Of a stretch of DNA of 64,000 nucleotides, positions 43,880 to 55,499 are shown one piece after another (within the stretch, counting starts at the first letter, position 1; every line of letters begins with the position of its first letter). Source of the DNA: Endomychus coccineus (taxonomy: Eukaryota > Arthropoda > Insecta > Coleoptera > Endomychidae). A program made the translations under genes and the position numbers. The DNA lies in contig OY294067.1 in assembly GCA_958510875.1 (NCBI GenBank), positions 280,445,242 through 280,509,241 of the forward strand, written 5' to 3'. The notes beneath the pieces are model-generated. The model did no database searches and was not told the origin of the DNA. It was given only the letters and a program-made list of their open reading frames with translations.

Positions 43880-44860
43880 AAAGGTTAAGTAGGAATAATA
43901 TACTTACATTATGATAACACCTTTAAACTACTATTGTTGATCTTGGTAAAAATGTTTAAGTCGCAACCTCTATATGTAACAGATAATTATGTTACCGGAA
44001 TAATTTGTTGGTGTTGTCAACCTGTTACTTGTGACTTTGTGAGTTGTGTTGCGGTTGGTGAGTCTGATAAGTAGAATAGACTAGAGAGAATGAGAACGAG
44101 CTCGAGTAGTCGGGCTGGAGCACAGAATAACAAACAAATCAACAAACCAGAACACAATCTCGTCGATGCCGCCTTCGATATATTTCAGACAGCGGCGGCC
44201 GTGTTTCCGTTTACAAAATGTTAGGGGCATCATTACCACAACCTGTAGTGAGAAACTATATACGTGAAATGCATCCCTTGGTTTTTAAGAACGCAGCAAC
44301 CGTTCATCTATGACTCCATGCTGTCATGTCGGAATAGCTCAAGATAGTTTTGCAACAATGGATTAATTTATCCTGGAATTTATCAGCGACAAGCAACTTT
44401 ACGCACGATTAATTACAGAAACAATGTACTTGTCCATCGCTCAGATAATCATCTGGGTGAATAAGTATCGCGTCTAATCGATTTCTAAATCACAATAGAT
44501 ATCGCTTACAGCCTCCATTTTCATTGAAGCTCGATCAACAGATGCATAATTCCAACATCCGCAAATTTAATCATTGTGTCTTGATGAGATCCGCCACCTA
44601 ATAACAATGACAATAATAAATATCGGAGGTAATGAATCTAACAGTTCAAAACCAACATTTTAGAGATTAAGAATACATCATACTAGTTGTTCGTTACTAT
44701 GTAATCATTACAACATCTGCGCTACAGCTGGATTCAATAAGCAGACAAGGGAATTAAGGAAATAGTAGGATAAAATTTCAGTCGCAAGACCTATTTCAAT
44801 GTCTATGTGGTACTTTTTTTATAACAAAAAATTTAACAATTTTAAGGATCAATAGTAGTT
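43880..44860. other. Intergenic DNA, nothing recognised
   Basis: No coding motif. A short GC-richer patch at 44150-44230 (GCAGCGGCGGCCGTG) stands out but has no obvious function. Confidence 0.4.
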
Positions 44861-44862
44861 TA

Positions 44863-45662
44863 TATTTCTCAACACAATCTCTTTGAAGCCCGATACACCT
44901 CGTCCAATATTTTTCTAAATTTTCAATCCCTTCCAAATAATACTATTTGGGCAATCCTTCAAAACAGGCATTTGTTTAAGTGATGACCTCATCGTTAGAG
45001 CCAAATCTCTTTCCCCCGAACCATTTCTTCAAGTTTGGAAATAGATAAAAATCGCAGGGTGCCAAATTTGGAGAATAAGGTGGTTGACGAACCAATTCGT
45101 AGCGCAATTCATGCAATTTTGCCATTACGACTACGGACCTGTGCACCGGTGCGTTGTCCTGGTGGAAAAGCACTTTTTTTGCCAAATGCGGCCGTCTTCG
45201 CTTCAAATCGGAGTCGAATTCATCCAACAGCTCTGCATAATATACGCCGAAGATTGTTTTGCCCTTTTCACGGTAATCGATATGGGCGATACCACGTGCA
45301 TCCCAAAAAACTGTCGCCATGACTTTGTTGGCCAATAAACCCACTTTGGCATATTTCAATTCGCCAGGACAAGTCCACTGCGTCGACCGTTATTTGGTCT
45401 CTGGTGTGCTGTGATGGATCCATGTTTCGTCCACGGTTACGAAACGGCGCAAAAAATTCTTTCAGTTTTCACTTCTTTCTATGTTTACAAAAATCTTCAA
45501 GGTTGCATGCTTTCGATGGGTGTCAAAATAGAACTGAATGGCATATCAGTCTGAAAATTTTAAAGCGTTCTAGTTAAAGATGGTACATCACAAATGTCAC
45601 CTGGGATTTTCGATTGTGGCGCCATCTGTTTTATTTTTCAGGGACTTTTTATCTTGCCCTCG
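44863..45662 (-). mobile_element. Mariner deletion derivative, 0.8 kb
   Basis: A minus-strand mariner keeping the 5' terminus (GGGACTTTTTATCTTGCCCT near 45640-45660, then TA at 45663-45664), the 5' UTR and the C-terminal half of the transposase. The N-terminal half is deleted: coding jumps at about 45450 from the V-D-E-T-W region to the start-codon region of the 5' UTR. The 3' terminal repeat is absent; similarity stops near 44863. It is the best preserved catalytic domain of the family in the window. Confidence 0.85.
44976..45440 (-). pseudogene. Mariner transposase, catalytic half
   Basis: Near 45430 the minus strand reads V-D-E-T-W-I-H-H, with the first catalytic Asp. The long frame 44976-45359 then gives K-V-G-L-L-A-N-K-V-M-A-T-V-F-W-D-A-R-G-I, I-D-Y-R-E-K-G-K-T-I, F-H-Q-D-N-A-P-V-H-R-S with the second Asp, P-P-Y-S-P-N-L-A-P-C-D-F-Y-L-F-P with the third Asp in C-D (34 residues after the second), and K-K-W-F-G-G-K-R-F-G-S-N-D-E-V-I. 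All three D34D residues are present although frames are broken. Unlike the copies at 5486 and 57383, this one keeps Trp after D-E-T. The N-terminal DNA-binding half is missing. Confidence 0.85.
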
Positions 45663-45669
45663 TATAATT

Positions 45670-46370
45670 TTATATAAAACAGAGAAACATCTTCCAACGG
45701 CGAGTTAATCTTCTCATTTGATTAACGATTGAATCAAATATAAATACCACTAATGATAACTATGAACTTTATCAACATCTTTATAGAAACGTTTTTCCCC
45801 TATTAGTGACAAATCAGTTGAAGAGAAACAAATAAATGGAGTATATATTTCCTAATCATTTGCAATGGGAAAAGTGGCCGGGATTGGAACTTGATAAGAG
45901 TCAGTATGCATTATTTCCTACCGGAAACGGCTTTAACCGCTCTTCTCGACTGCTCTCCGGGTTATTTATTTCGTATGTGTATGTTCACCCAGCACCTCGG
46001 TTGCCTGTCGACAACAGGAAATTGGGCGGGCGCTGTGTCATTTTGAAGAAGGATCAGAATCTCTCATAATGCGGAAGGTATTGGATAAAATGCATATTAC
46101 ACGTAAAGTTGGGTTCGAATAACCTCTAACGGCATTTTTATATTTATCAAACCATATATCAATGGCAATAAAAAACATGACGTTTTCTAATAATAATTAC
46201 TTACTCGAATCTAAGAGTGGCGAGTGAACTAGCCCAGTGGAATTTGTATTTTAGACTTCCACACTGTGATATGCATGTATGAAGTGAAATTCACAGTGCT
46301 GAATATTTGAGAAGCACCGGAAATTCATAGATTGTAATGTTATTATCGAGATTAATCCCTGAAATTTAAG
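45670..46370. other. Intergenic DNA, nothing recognised
   Basis: The plus-strand frame 45836-46069 has no motif I know. Confidence 0.4.
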
Positions 46371-47170
46371 TTAACTTCAATTATCATTTTTGTTATAAAA
46401 TAATTTTGTTGAAATTTGCGTGGAAGCGTCTTGAATTAGCTTGAATTTACTATAAAAATTTTTGAATCGATTCAATGTAAGCTTTGGGATTTTTTAAATT
46501 TTCAACACTGATTTTTATATAATTGATTCACATTCTATAAGATACTTTTCGCATTTGTGTAAAGATAATGAAATAAATTATTTATTTCATTATGTTCTTC
46601 ACACAACTGAATAATATTTAAATTAATAATGCTTCTAAGAAAATGTACAAAAAGAAATTTTCCGTCTCTGGGAATGGAACCCGAGTATTCTTACTAGGAG
46701 GCAAGTAGCCTAGCTCCTAGACCACATCGCCCTTTATTTTAAACTCTCAAAGTAGGGTGTAAATTTAAAATAACTTCAATAATTGTTTTGTTGAACGATT
46801 TTGTTGCAATTTATGTAAAAGCAGTCTTGAATTAACTTTTTGATTTTCGTTCTGAATCGATTCAATGTATATTTTGGGATTTTTTTAATTTTCAACACTG
46901 ATTTTTATATAATTGATTCACATTGTATAAGATACTTTTCGCATTTGTGTAAAGATAATGAAATAAATTATTTATTTCATTATGTTCTTCACACAACTGA
47001 ATAATATTCAAATTAATAATGCTTTTGAAAAAATGTACAAAAAGAAATTTTGCGCCTCTGGGAATGGAACCCGAGTATTCTTACTAGGAGGCAAGTAGCC
47101 TAGCTCCTAGACCACATTGCCCTTTGTTTTAAATTCTTAAAGTAGGGTGTAAATTTAAATTAACTTCAAT
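46370..47170 (-). repeat. tRNA-like repeat (family R), tandem pair
   Basis: Two units of about 390 bp in direct tandem on the minus strand. Each has a tRNA-like head (minus-strand TGTGGTCTAGGAGCTAGGC, B box GGGTTCCATTCCC at about 46672-46684 and 47062-47074), a perfect inverted repeat of 14-base arms (46565-46593 and 46955-46983), TTACACAAATGCG, and the GAATCGATTC block. The head resembles a Glu-type tRNA in its D-arm region (TGGTCTAG). The order of parts matches the single unit at 28410-28780. Confidence 0.75.
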
Positions 47171-47199
47171 AATGGTTTTGTTGAACGATTTTGTTGCAT

Positions 47200-47940
47200 T
47201 TGTGTAACAGCAGGCTTGAATTAACTCTTTCATTATCCTTCACTTTATCCAAAGCGGTCGTGTATTTGACTACATGTGGTTTATTTTTATCTTATCGATA
47301 GTGATGTGAATTTTCTCGTCAATATTCTAGTTCATAATGAATTTCTGGAGATGAATACATTAATTAATAACTAAATGCAGGTTGTATGTTTCATCGAATA
47401 TTCCGCTATACGATTGTAATGTATATTACTCGCAAGTGCTTTCAAGTATCATCATCGCACAGATCAGAATTGTGCGTTTGACATGGTGTGTGGTTTGACA
47501 TCAACATCCACCCAATCCTCTCCTCAATAGATCTATCTTTGATGTGATGCATTCAGATGAGACAGAATTAGTATCCCGCCAGATGATTCACACATATTTA
47601 TATTCTCATCAACCCGGTTTTAGTTCAAACAAATCGAACTCATTGATGCGGATAAAACTGCATATTTGTTCATTTAGTTGTTTATTTCAGTTATCAAAGT
47701 TCTTAAATACATTTCTACTCAGAGTTACGTACCTACGGATCAATACAGGGGAGACCGGTGTGAATTGCAACAGAAATTGTCTTATTTTTTTCTGAGGAAA
47801 CCTTTCGTTATTTTAATTTGGATATACTTTTTAGACAATATGTGATATTATTACATAATAATCTCAATTTTATTGTCTGTCTGTCAAAGATTGTCTTATA
47901 TCATAATCCATAAATTATATGACATGGCAAGGGTTACAAG
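47200..47940. other. Intergenic DNA, nothing recognised
   Basis: Short open frame 47544-47795 without motif. No repeats seen. Confidence 0.4.
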
Positions 47941-49310
47941 TAATAATAATAATAATAAAATAATAGAAATACTCTAATGGGAGGCGAAGATCTAGCATAA
48001 GCTACTCAACTTGACCCCCCCAGACGAGCAAAATTATACATGCAAATTCTAAATCTACAAACAAGAAAGAAAATGACGATCCAGTCTGTAGATGATCAAT
48101 GAGAACACACTCTCAGCCCTTCGAAAATATTCTCTCTCTCAGCCTCAAACCAAAGCTCTTCACTGACAAGTTCTCATGCTGTAAACAGTACTTATTGAAT
48201 ATTACCGGCGCATTGTACGAAAAAGATCTACGAAACATGGAAGAACGAAATCTAGGCAGGGTCAATGTATTTACATGTCTTAAATTAAGATCATGCACAT
48301 CCTGTCTAAAAGTAAGCTTCTGTCTCAAGTAAAGTGCTGACGAGGTAGACTACAATTTACGAACAAACATTGAGAAGTGGTAACTGTATAACTGGTCAAG
48401 GCTAAGCCATCTGAGCTCCTTTACCTTATGTGAGATGTCGTCAAAGTTTGCAAAACCAAATACAAATCGAGCACATGTATTTACAACCTTCTGCAAACGA
48501 TACCTGCAAAGTTTGTTCAAACAGGAAAAATATACCACACTGCAATAATGTAGTAGTGGAATTACTAAACACTAACAAAGTTTTTTCGCATTTTGAAGAT
48601 AATGATATGGTAGTTAGAGTACATCAATTTAAGTGCAAGAAAGGCTTTTTTCACAACATTTGAGACATGCTCTCTAAATCTCAAGTTAATGTCAAAAATA
48701 ACGCCCAAATTTCTCCCTGTCTCTACGTACTTAATGAGCTCACCGTCAATCATCAACCTAAAGTTCTGCAGGATATGTGTTATGCGGTTCCTAGGACAAA
48801 ATACCATATACATACACTTTTTCGGATTCAATTTAAGATTATTTTCACGCGCATGAGCAGAAATAGCCAAGTCACGATTCAAAGCAGTAGCAGCAAGTAT
48901 AACGTCCCCAGGTAAAAAGACAGGCCGGATCTGAGTGTCATCAGCAAACATCTGCATCTTAGACTGCCGAATGCTCTCAAACATATCGGTCGTATAGATC
49001 AGAAACAATGAGGGACCAAGCACAGAACCGTGCGGAACCCCAGAAGTGAAATAACGAACCGAAGACCTTTCACCCCTGCATTCGACAACCTGTGTCCTCT
49101 CACCAAGATAAGACATAAAAAAAATACAAACTGTATCGTTGAAACCATAAAACCTCAACTTGGCTACTAGAAGGGAGTGGTCCAGCGTATCAAAGGCTTT
49201 TGAAAAATCTAATAATACCAATGCAGATGCATGTCCTTGGTCTATACTTCGCACAATATCACGTACTATGGCCCCTTTTAAGTCCAGATTGCAGATCCGA
49301 AACAATTCCT
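47941..49310 (-). mobile_element. LINE remnant with RT and AAT tail
   Basis: A minus-strand 5'-truncated non-LTR retrotransposon. The 3' tail is the TAA/TTA microsatellite at 47941-47957; RT coding spans 48113-49305. Confidence 0.85.
48113..49305 (-). pseudogene. Reverse transcriptase of LINE, nearly complete palm
   Basis: The 246-residue minus-strand frame 48565-49305 holds L-V-L-L-D-F-S-K-A-F-D-T-L-D-H (motif A), G-V-P-H-G-S-V-L-G-P (motif B; the usual P-Q is P-H) and M-Q-M-F-A-D-D-T-Q-I (motif C with both aspartates), then L-K-L-N-P-K-K and Y-V-E-T-G-R-N-L-G-V-I-F-D. Further frames (48350-48538 and 48113-48328) give L-Q-K-V-V-N-T-C-A-R-F-V-F, L-R-W-L-S-L-D-Q-L and the C-terminal Y-N-A-P-V-I-F-N-K region. 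The reading is jockey/CR1-like. Several stops occur between 48340 and 48565. It is the most complete RT in the window but lacks the endonuclease and N-terminal parts. Confidence 0.9.
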
Positions 49311-49838
49311 ACTCCAGTAATATATGTGTAGATCTGTCTGTATAGAAGTAACACCTGTTTGGTTTCAAATGTAACAGGATGGGTATGAATTGTTAAAGAT
49401 ACTTTCAATAAATAAAATGGAAGTAACCTTCTCACGAGTATCAGTTGGATTGTCGTTTTTCCTTTGGTTCTCCTCCTCTTCGTAGGTTGCTGAACGTCAC
49501 CTTTGGGAAAAGGCCTTATTGGATCTTAAGTACTTTAAATACTACGTTGTAAGGCTCGTTATTCTTTATTTTCATTCATTTATTCATTTGAATACATTAC
49601 CCAACAAGAATAATCCCAGTTACAGGGTAAGGAAATGGCATACCAGAGTAACAACAAGATTAATTAAATACATGATAAATGTTCTGAGCTGTTATTTGAT
49701 TGCAAGGTAATTCCTTATTGAATTAATAGAGCACACAAATATATTGAGGTAATGAAAGTTGGCATTATCTTCAACGTATTGAAGATGGTTCGCACTTTCT
49801 ACTCAGCTGGTTGCTAAATCAACCCTGTTGCTTTCGAC
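49311..49838. other. Intergenic DNA, nothing recognised
   Basis: No motif found. Confidence 0.4.
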
Positions 49839-50689
49839 CAGTGGTTTTACTGTAGGTGTATTTGTGCAGTGCAAAAATTAGGTTAACTATATTGATAATA
49901 ACATAATAATCGAAACTAATATGAATACTTAATTTAATATGTAAAAACTTGAAACTTAACATATAAAATTATTGGTACTGAATCTGAAATCTGCATTCCT
50001 GCAACCCAAAATACAACTGAACAATAACGGCGGCACAACTGTTGCTAGTTGTTATTTTCGAATAGCACCAAGGAGTGATACAGTAAATCATACGTTAGCC
50101 ACGTGAAACAGAAGATTACGTACATTATGAGATTCGCGTTCATTGCTCCAATGCACTGACTCAGTCGTTCAGCGCTCGGCAAGGATAAAGCGATCAGAAT
50201 TATTTGGTAGAATATATTGAAGAAAACACAAAACATTTCCAAATTCGTGTAGAAATAATTGCTTTTTGGACAAAGTTAAACTGAAAAGTTATATACAGCA
50301 GGGATGATTTTCGAAGAGCAGCAAGATGCTCAGCAATTTTGCAACTATAGATCGAAACCTCACGGGCTCTTTTAGTGAAACTGTTTTATTATTAAAATTA
50401 ATTACCGATGGCAAGTGCCGGAATTGAACGCTGTTTTTCAACGCTTAAAAGAATTAAAACCCTTTTGAAAAATACAAAGGAGCAGGACAGACTAAATTTA
50501 ACTAGTTTCTGTTGAGATTTCTGTCAATCGCATAAAAAAAAAGGATATTTGGCCAGCGAAACCTATTTCTTTGAGCAAAAACTTTTGCTCTGCGAATGTC
50601 CCATATATAGTTTTAGGGTGTTTGCAAAGTTTTCGCACATTTTTATATTTATGTGCACCCCCATACCCATATGTCACCAGCCGCAACTG
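49839..50689 (+). mobile_element. hAT deletion derivative, copy 1
   Basis: Starts CAGTGGTTTTACTG and ends CCAGCCGCAACTG. Flanks are CTTTCGAC (49831-49838) and CTTTTGAT (50690-50697), an 8-bp duplication with two C/T differences, the length expected for hAT. It keeps a short piece of the transposase C-terminus (50408-50515) and long non-coding parts shared with the copy at 52821-53959. Most of the transposase is deleted. Confidence 0.7.
50408..50515 (+). pseudogene. hAT transposase dimerisation-domain remnant
   Basis: The plus-strand frame from ATG at 50408 to TGA at 50513-50515 reads S-A-G-I-E-R-C-F-S-T-L-K-R-I-K-T and K-N-T-K-E-Q-D-R-L-N-L. This is the hAT C-terminal dimerisation signature (S-x-E-R-x-F-S-x-L-K-x-I-K-x-x-x-R-x-x-M-x-Q-x-R-L). 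The DDE core and zinc finger are absent, so the ATG is coincidental. Confidence 0.7.
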
Positions 50690-51447
50690 CTTTTGATACC
50701 GGCCTCCCATTATAAAAAAATGTATGTATATTGAATCACCGAAATGTAAATGTTTTACAAGATGATCAAGTAATTCAATAAGTTTCTCATTGAAGGCATT
50801 TGTAAGAAGTTAATACTACACTAACGTATTTTCCCAAAGGAAATCTACGTCTGAATTTGAGAGGGTTACTTGAAATGCTGCTCTACACCCTGCTGAAGTA
50901 GCAAAACACTTTAACGTTGTCAATTAAATGGAGAAACTGTTACATAATTATATCATCATTTCAAAGACAGTTTCATGTTTTCAACGTTGGGCCTAGTTTT
51001 ACGGTACACGATCAAATTAACACACTATATTCTTGAATTGAATCGATATCTATCATTATTAAGAAAGCAATTTTCCATCAATTATACAGATACAGTCACT
51101 ATAACTGAATGTGATTCTATCCAAAATGCTCTAGATCATTTTGCGACACACCTGAATGTAAAGGAATAGCAATTTTTTTCATCCATAAACTAAAACATTT
51201 CATTCTCGCTAGAAATAGATTGTACTCAAACTATTTCAAATGGAATGAGATGAACAGATTCTAAAATTAATTGAAAGGGTTGAGTTATTAATAGGATGAG
51301 GTGAAATAAAATCAATAACATCCACTTAGAGCAGGTAACCAGATTTTGACTTGCATAAGTTGAAGAGGTTAGAGGTAATTAATATTTCCAGTAGCTGAAA
51401 GCTCGATTATTGATGGCTGGCACTTCAAAATAAATTATATTTGACAG
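50690..51447. other. Intergenic DNA, nothing recognised
   Basis: The plus-strand open frame 50975-51169 has no recognised motif. Confidence 0.4.
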
Positions 51448-52385
51448 TCGTTTCATAACTTTGCATCTAATTGCAAAATGCATGTTTTTAAACATGAATT
51501 CGCGAATCGAATGCTGATTGAACATTTCACATTCAGATTTTGTTTCCCACATGGAAACTCAACTACCACTAACCTGACACATTTTATAATGAAATGTACA
51601 TTTAAATACACTTTTGGAAACGTGTAACTGAATTATTCAATATCGAATACGTTCAGTTCTTGATTACAACTAAAATTGTTTAAACTATAAACATTCATTG
51701 GCAACGTCCTCGAATATCTTTCAGTTATGAGTGATGACTGGAAGGTCGTTTCATAACTTTGCATCTAATTGCAAAATGCATGTTTTTAAACATGAATTCG
51801 CGATTCGAATGCTGATTGAACATTTCACATTCAGATTTTGTTTCCCACATGGAAACTCAACTACCACTAACCTGACACATTTTATAATGAAATGTACATT
51901 TAAATACTATTTGGAAACGTGTAACTGAATTATTCAATATCGAATACGTTCAGTTCTTGATTACAACTAAAATTGTTTAAACTATAAACATTCATTGGCA
52001 ACGTCCTCGAATATCTTTCAGTTATGAGTGATGACTGGAAGGTAGACCCTCCAGCAAGACCATGTGATGTATTGTGACTGACTCATAAGTTTTATAGTCC
52101 AGTTGTTCAATAAAGCTGATTACTGGTTTGACCAGATCGAGATTTGTTTTGAGAAATTGGAAATCTGATTTTGCTACCTTGAAGTAAAGACTACATTCAG
52201 CAGTTTCCGTGGGGCCACTTATATTCCCATTCGACCCTTAGCGGGAAGTCGATGCAAAATGGAAGAACATCTGTAGTTTCTCTCTAGCTAAACGTGAAGA
52301 TCAGATGAATCTGGAAGGATTTCCAGAACAGCTTACGAAGTGAATCGGTTGGTTCAAATCATGGTAACACATGTTCGCCTCTGTT
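51448..52385 (+). repeat. Dispersed repeat (family D), first part tandemly duplicated
   Basis: A unit of 297 bases (start TCGTTTCATAACTTTGCATC) occurs at 51448-51744 and again at 51745-52041. The second copy runs on into a further 340 bases. The same sequence, single copy, is at 56472-57024. Shared words include GCATGTTTTTAAACATG (palindromic) and CCACATGGAAACTCAACTAC. No coding motif. The duplicated units are highly similar but carry small differences (for example TACACTTTTGG against TACTATTTGG). Confidence 0.85.
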
Positions 52386-52820
52386 AACAGATAAGTAGGT
52401 AACCAAGCCTCTCCACATTTAAATACAATTAACGACGTAGAGCCGATTATTCCAGTTATGGAAAGGTATGCTTGTCTTTGTGAAGCAGCCAAGCTCCTTC
52501 GAATTCAAATACAATTCATGAGAAATTCGTTTTATCTGTTTAGGGAGATTACATGAGAAGGTAAGTGACAAAATTACCAAACCGCTCATAGTCGAGACCC
52601 GAACCGCCAATGCGGATGTACTTCCAGGAATGTTAGTTAATTTTTTATAACTGCACGACCACAATCATGTACGTTCTTCTCACCACGTACATTATCGGAA
52701 TTAATCCCAATATCCAGCCTCAAGTTGTGTAAGATTTATTCTTTCAAATTCATCGTCACAAATGGTGATTGAAGTGATATATTTGACTCTTTTATTTTGT
52801 GTGTATCTGATATATAATGA

Positions 52821-53959
52821 CTACGGTTTTACTGTAATGCATTTTTGCAGTGACTCCCTAAAACATTTGGAAGTTAACTATATCAATAATAACCTAATAA
52901 TCGAAGCTAATATTAATAATTTAATATGTTAAAACTTGAAACTTAACATATAAAAAAATTATTGGTATTCAACCTGCAACCCAAAATACATACGTAACTA
53001 AACAATAACGCCGGTACAACTGCAGCTAGTTCAAATTGTGAATTACACCCAGGAGTGATCCAGTTAATCATGCGTTAGAAAGAAACCACACGGACACGGT
53101 GAAACAAAAGGTACGTGTACGTGAATTATGAGTTTCGCGTGCATTGCTCCAGTGCACTGACTCAGTTCAGTCGTTCAGCGCTCACAAGTTGTTTATATTT
53201 AACTTCGGCGAGGATAAAGCGATCGCAATGGAGGCATATTAGTAGAATATATTACAGAAGACGCAAAACATTTCCAAACTCGTTTAGAAATAATTGCCTT
53301 TCGGAAGAAGTTGAACTGAAAAGTGAATTAACGGTTATATACAGCAGGGAAAATTTTCGTGAATCAGCAATTTTGAAATTATTTATGGATCGAAACCTCA
53401 CGGCGCTGTTTTAGTGAAACTTTATTAATAAAATTGATTTGTACCATACCGACGACAGTGTTGAAAGTGAACGCTGGTTCTCAACGCTTATAAGAATTAA
53501 AACCTTCTTGAGAAATACAATGGCGCAAGACAGAGTCACATGATAAGTATGGAAAAAATACTAATTGCAGCGATTCCAAATTTTAATAATTGTGTAATTG
53601 ACATTTTTGCGAAACCAAAAATTAACGAATGGATTTTCTATACAAATAACCTCAAGCTTGGATATATCTAGACATTCTAGGGTAAGTTTACTTTTTATTT
53701 TAGAATTTGAAGATCTAAGAGCATGTACCTATGATTTTTCGATTTTTAAATATTAAATACCTATTTAAACATTATTTTAAATGATTTTTTTGAGATTTCT
53801 GTTAATCGCAACAAAAAAGGGGATAGTTGGCCAACGAAACCTATTTCTTCAAGCAAATATTTTAGCCATTTCTAATCTTAGGGTGTTTTACCTTGGAAAT
53901 GCTTAATTTTTTTCTATTTATGCGCACCCCCATACACATGTGTCACCCAGCCGCCCCTG
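52821..53959 (+). mobile_element. hAT deletion derivative, copy 2
   Basis: Aligns with 49839-50689 along its length: GGTTTTACTGTA at the start, CTTGAAACTTAACATAT, GTGCACTGACTCAG-type and CATTTCCAAA blocks, a transposase remnant, then GCGCACCCCCATAC and the end CCAGCCGCCCCTG. An insertion of about 230 bp relative to copy 1 follows the coding remnant. The left end is degraded and the 8-bp duplication is not clear. Confidence 0.7.
53454..53543 (+). pseudogene. hAT transposase dimerisation-domain remnant
   Basis: The frame to TGA at 53541-53543 reads S-V-E-S-E-R-W-F-S-T-L-I-R-I-K-T-F and R-N-T-M-A-Q-D-R-V-T. It is closer to the hAT consensus than the copy at 50408 (R-N-T-M-x-Q-D-R is intact). 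There is no start codon and no catalytic part. Confidence 0.75.
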
Positions 53960-54700
53960 CTAAGCTAATGACTTGATTATAATATAGCGATTTAAAGTAC
54001 TTATAACTGGTAGTACAACTATAGTTGCTTGAAAAACAACATATTCATATGACACTTCCAGGTGAGAGTACATGCAATTTTACTCCTACGTAACTTATAT
54101 CATCATCTCCCATCAAATAAATAACCTTGAATGAAGATCAATGTATATGGTGGTCAACAATTCAACATATTCTCCACATTGTGTAGGAAGACACTCAACT
54201 GAATAGGAACTATCACGGTTATCGTTGCCAGTCATTTTGGCTTTAGAAGAACTTTCGATCCCAAGTGGTAATCCACATTCTCCTGCTCTTATAATGAATG
54301 ATCATGGGAAATTGACTTTTCACTTAAATAACATTGAACGCGGTATACCTTCGGTTTTAATAGTGAAATATCTGACTACATGATATCAAGTTAAATATCT
54401 GACTGATTTCAGAGGAGGTTGCATTCCACATTTACTTCAACTGCTATTGAGTCTCAAATATACTGGAAACATGCAAATTGTAGTTGCTCATTTTATTGGA
54501 GTTAACGATTGCGGAATAAAATCATATGTTATAGCAATTTGAGGCAATGTTATATAATAAACTATTACATACAGAATTGGGTTATTTACTTCTTACATCA
54601 AATAATTCAAATTATTTTTGATCTTAAATGTAATTTTGCAAAAAATCGATGGTGGAAGCCGTTACTTTTTGATAATTCATCATATTGATATAATGAAACA
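53960..54700. other. Intergenic DNA with one dispersed repeat
   Basis: The segment 54363-54475 (ATATCTGACTACATGA, TTAAATATCTGACTG, GATTTCAGAG, CTCAAATAT) recurs at 58567-58685 with about 85-90 percent similarity by eye. No coding motif. Confidence 0.55.
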
Positions 54701-54900
54701 CATCACTTTGTTTTTTATCATTTATATTCTAGAAAAACTAACGAGACAATAGTTTCGACAAATAGAGTGTCATTATACATTAGTATCGTTTTAAAGATGA
54801 CACGCTAGTTGCCGAAACTATAATCACGTTAGTGTTTCTGTAAAAAAACAGTGATGAAAAACAAAGGAATAAGTGTTTTATTATATTAAATGTAATTGTA
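54700..54900. repeat. Inverted pair of Penelope-type termini
   Basis: The left arm (about 54700-54780; AAAACTAACGAGACAATAG, TTTCGACAAATAG, GTGTCAT) and the inverse of the right arm (about 54790-54900) are imperfect inverted copies. On the plus strand the right arm reads AGATGACACGC, then TTGCCGAAAC, reminiscent of the CUGAUGA...GAAA order. A third copy is at 30385-30460. Confidence 0.5.
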
Positions 54901-55454
54901 GTGTTTATCAAATGCTTGAAGAAAACGGTAACTGCACGTAGTAGTTTAAAATAAGAAAATAAGAACATTGGATATCCAGCTTCCTAGAGAGATACTCTCC
55001 TGGAGATGATTCACATAAAACGTGACTTCAAGTCTGTAAATCATAGAACAGACGTTCAATCATTAAGTCAGATTTATGCTAATTTAATTAATTAAAATTC
55101 TTGCAAATTCCTACATGCGTCTTTATAATGTTGAAAGTAAATTTTAGGTGGAATGTTCTATTACCTCATAAATCTTCAACGTCTGGTTCTAAAGTGGATA
55201 CTCGAGCGTTATGATTTTGGTTCAGTCATTCAGTCATATTGGATACTGTGGTTTGATATGACTTGTAAATTTATAAGAAAATTGCTAAGCAGCGTATTCT
55301 TGATTCATATACTTAAAACATCAATGAGTTATAATTTTAATTACTCGTGTTCCTGTTCGTTTCGAGACGTGAGCATTTAATTGAAATTAGTGCGATAAAG
55401 ACGCCTTTTGATGATACAATTAATTTAAGGGAATCACGTTTTAGACATTGATAA

Positions 55455-55498
55455 CGTCTTCTGATGATGATCGTGAAACGGAAACGTACGTAAAGACG
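55455..55498 (+). ncRNA. Type I hammerhead ribozyme candidate
   Basis: Helix I: CGTCTT (55455-55460) pairs perfectly with AAGACG (55493-55498). Core: CTGATGA (55461-55467) and GAAA (55481-55484). Helix III: ACG (55484-55486) pairs with CGT (55489-55491) around a two-base loop TA. A 55492 follows as the cleavage base (the UH site reads T-A). Helix II is the weak part: CGT/ACG with loop GAA after a 4-base unpaired TGAT, suggesting mutation of a longer stem. The motif resembles the termini of Penelope-like elements in this window. No Penelope coding is adjacent. Confidence 0.65.
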
Positions 55499-55499
55499 A

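Noticed and set aside
46655..46725. True tRNA-Glu gene on the minus strand
   Set aside because: The D-arm and B-box words resemble tRNA-Glu, but there is no closed acceptor stem and it is duplicated within a tandem repeat.
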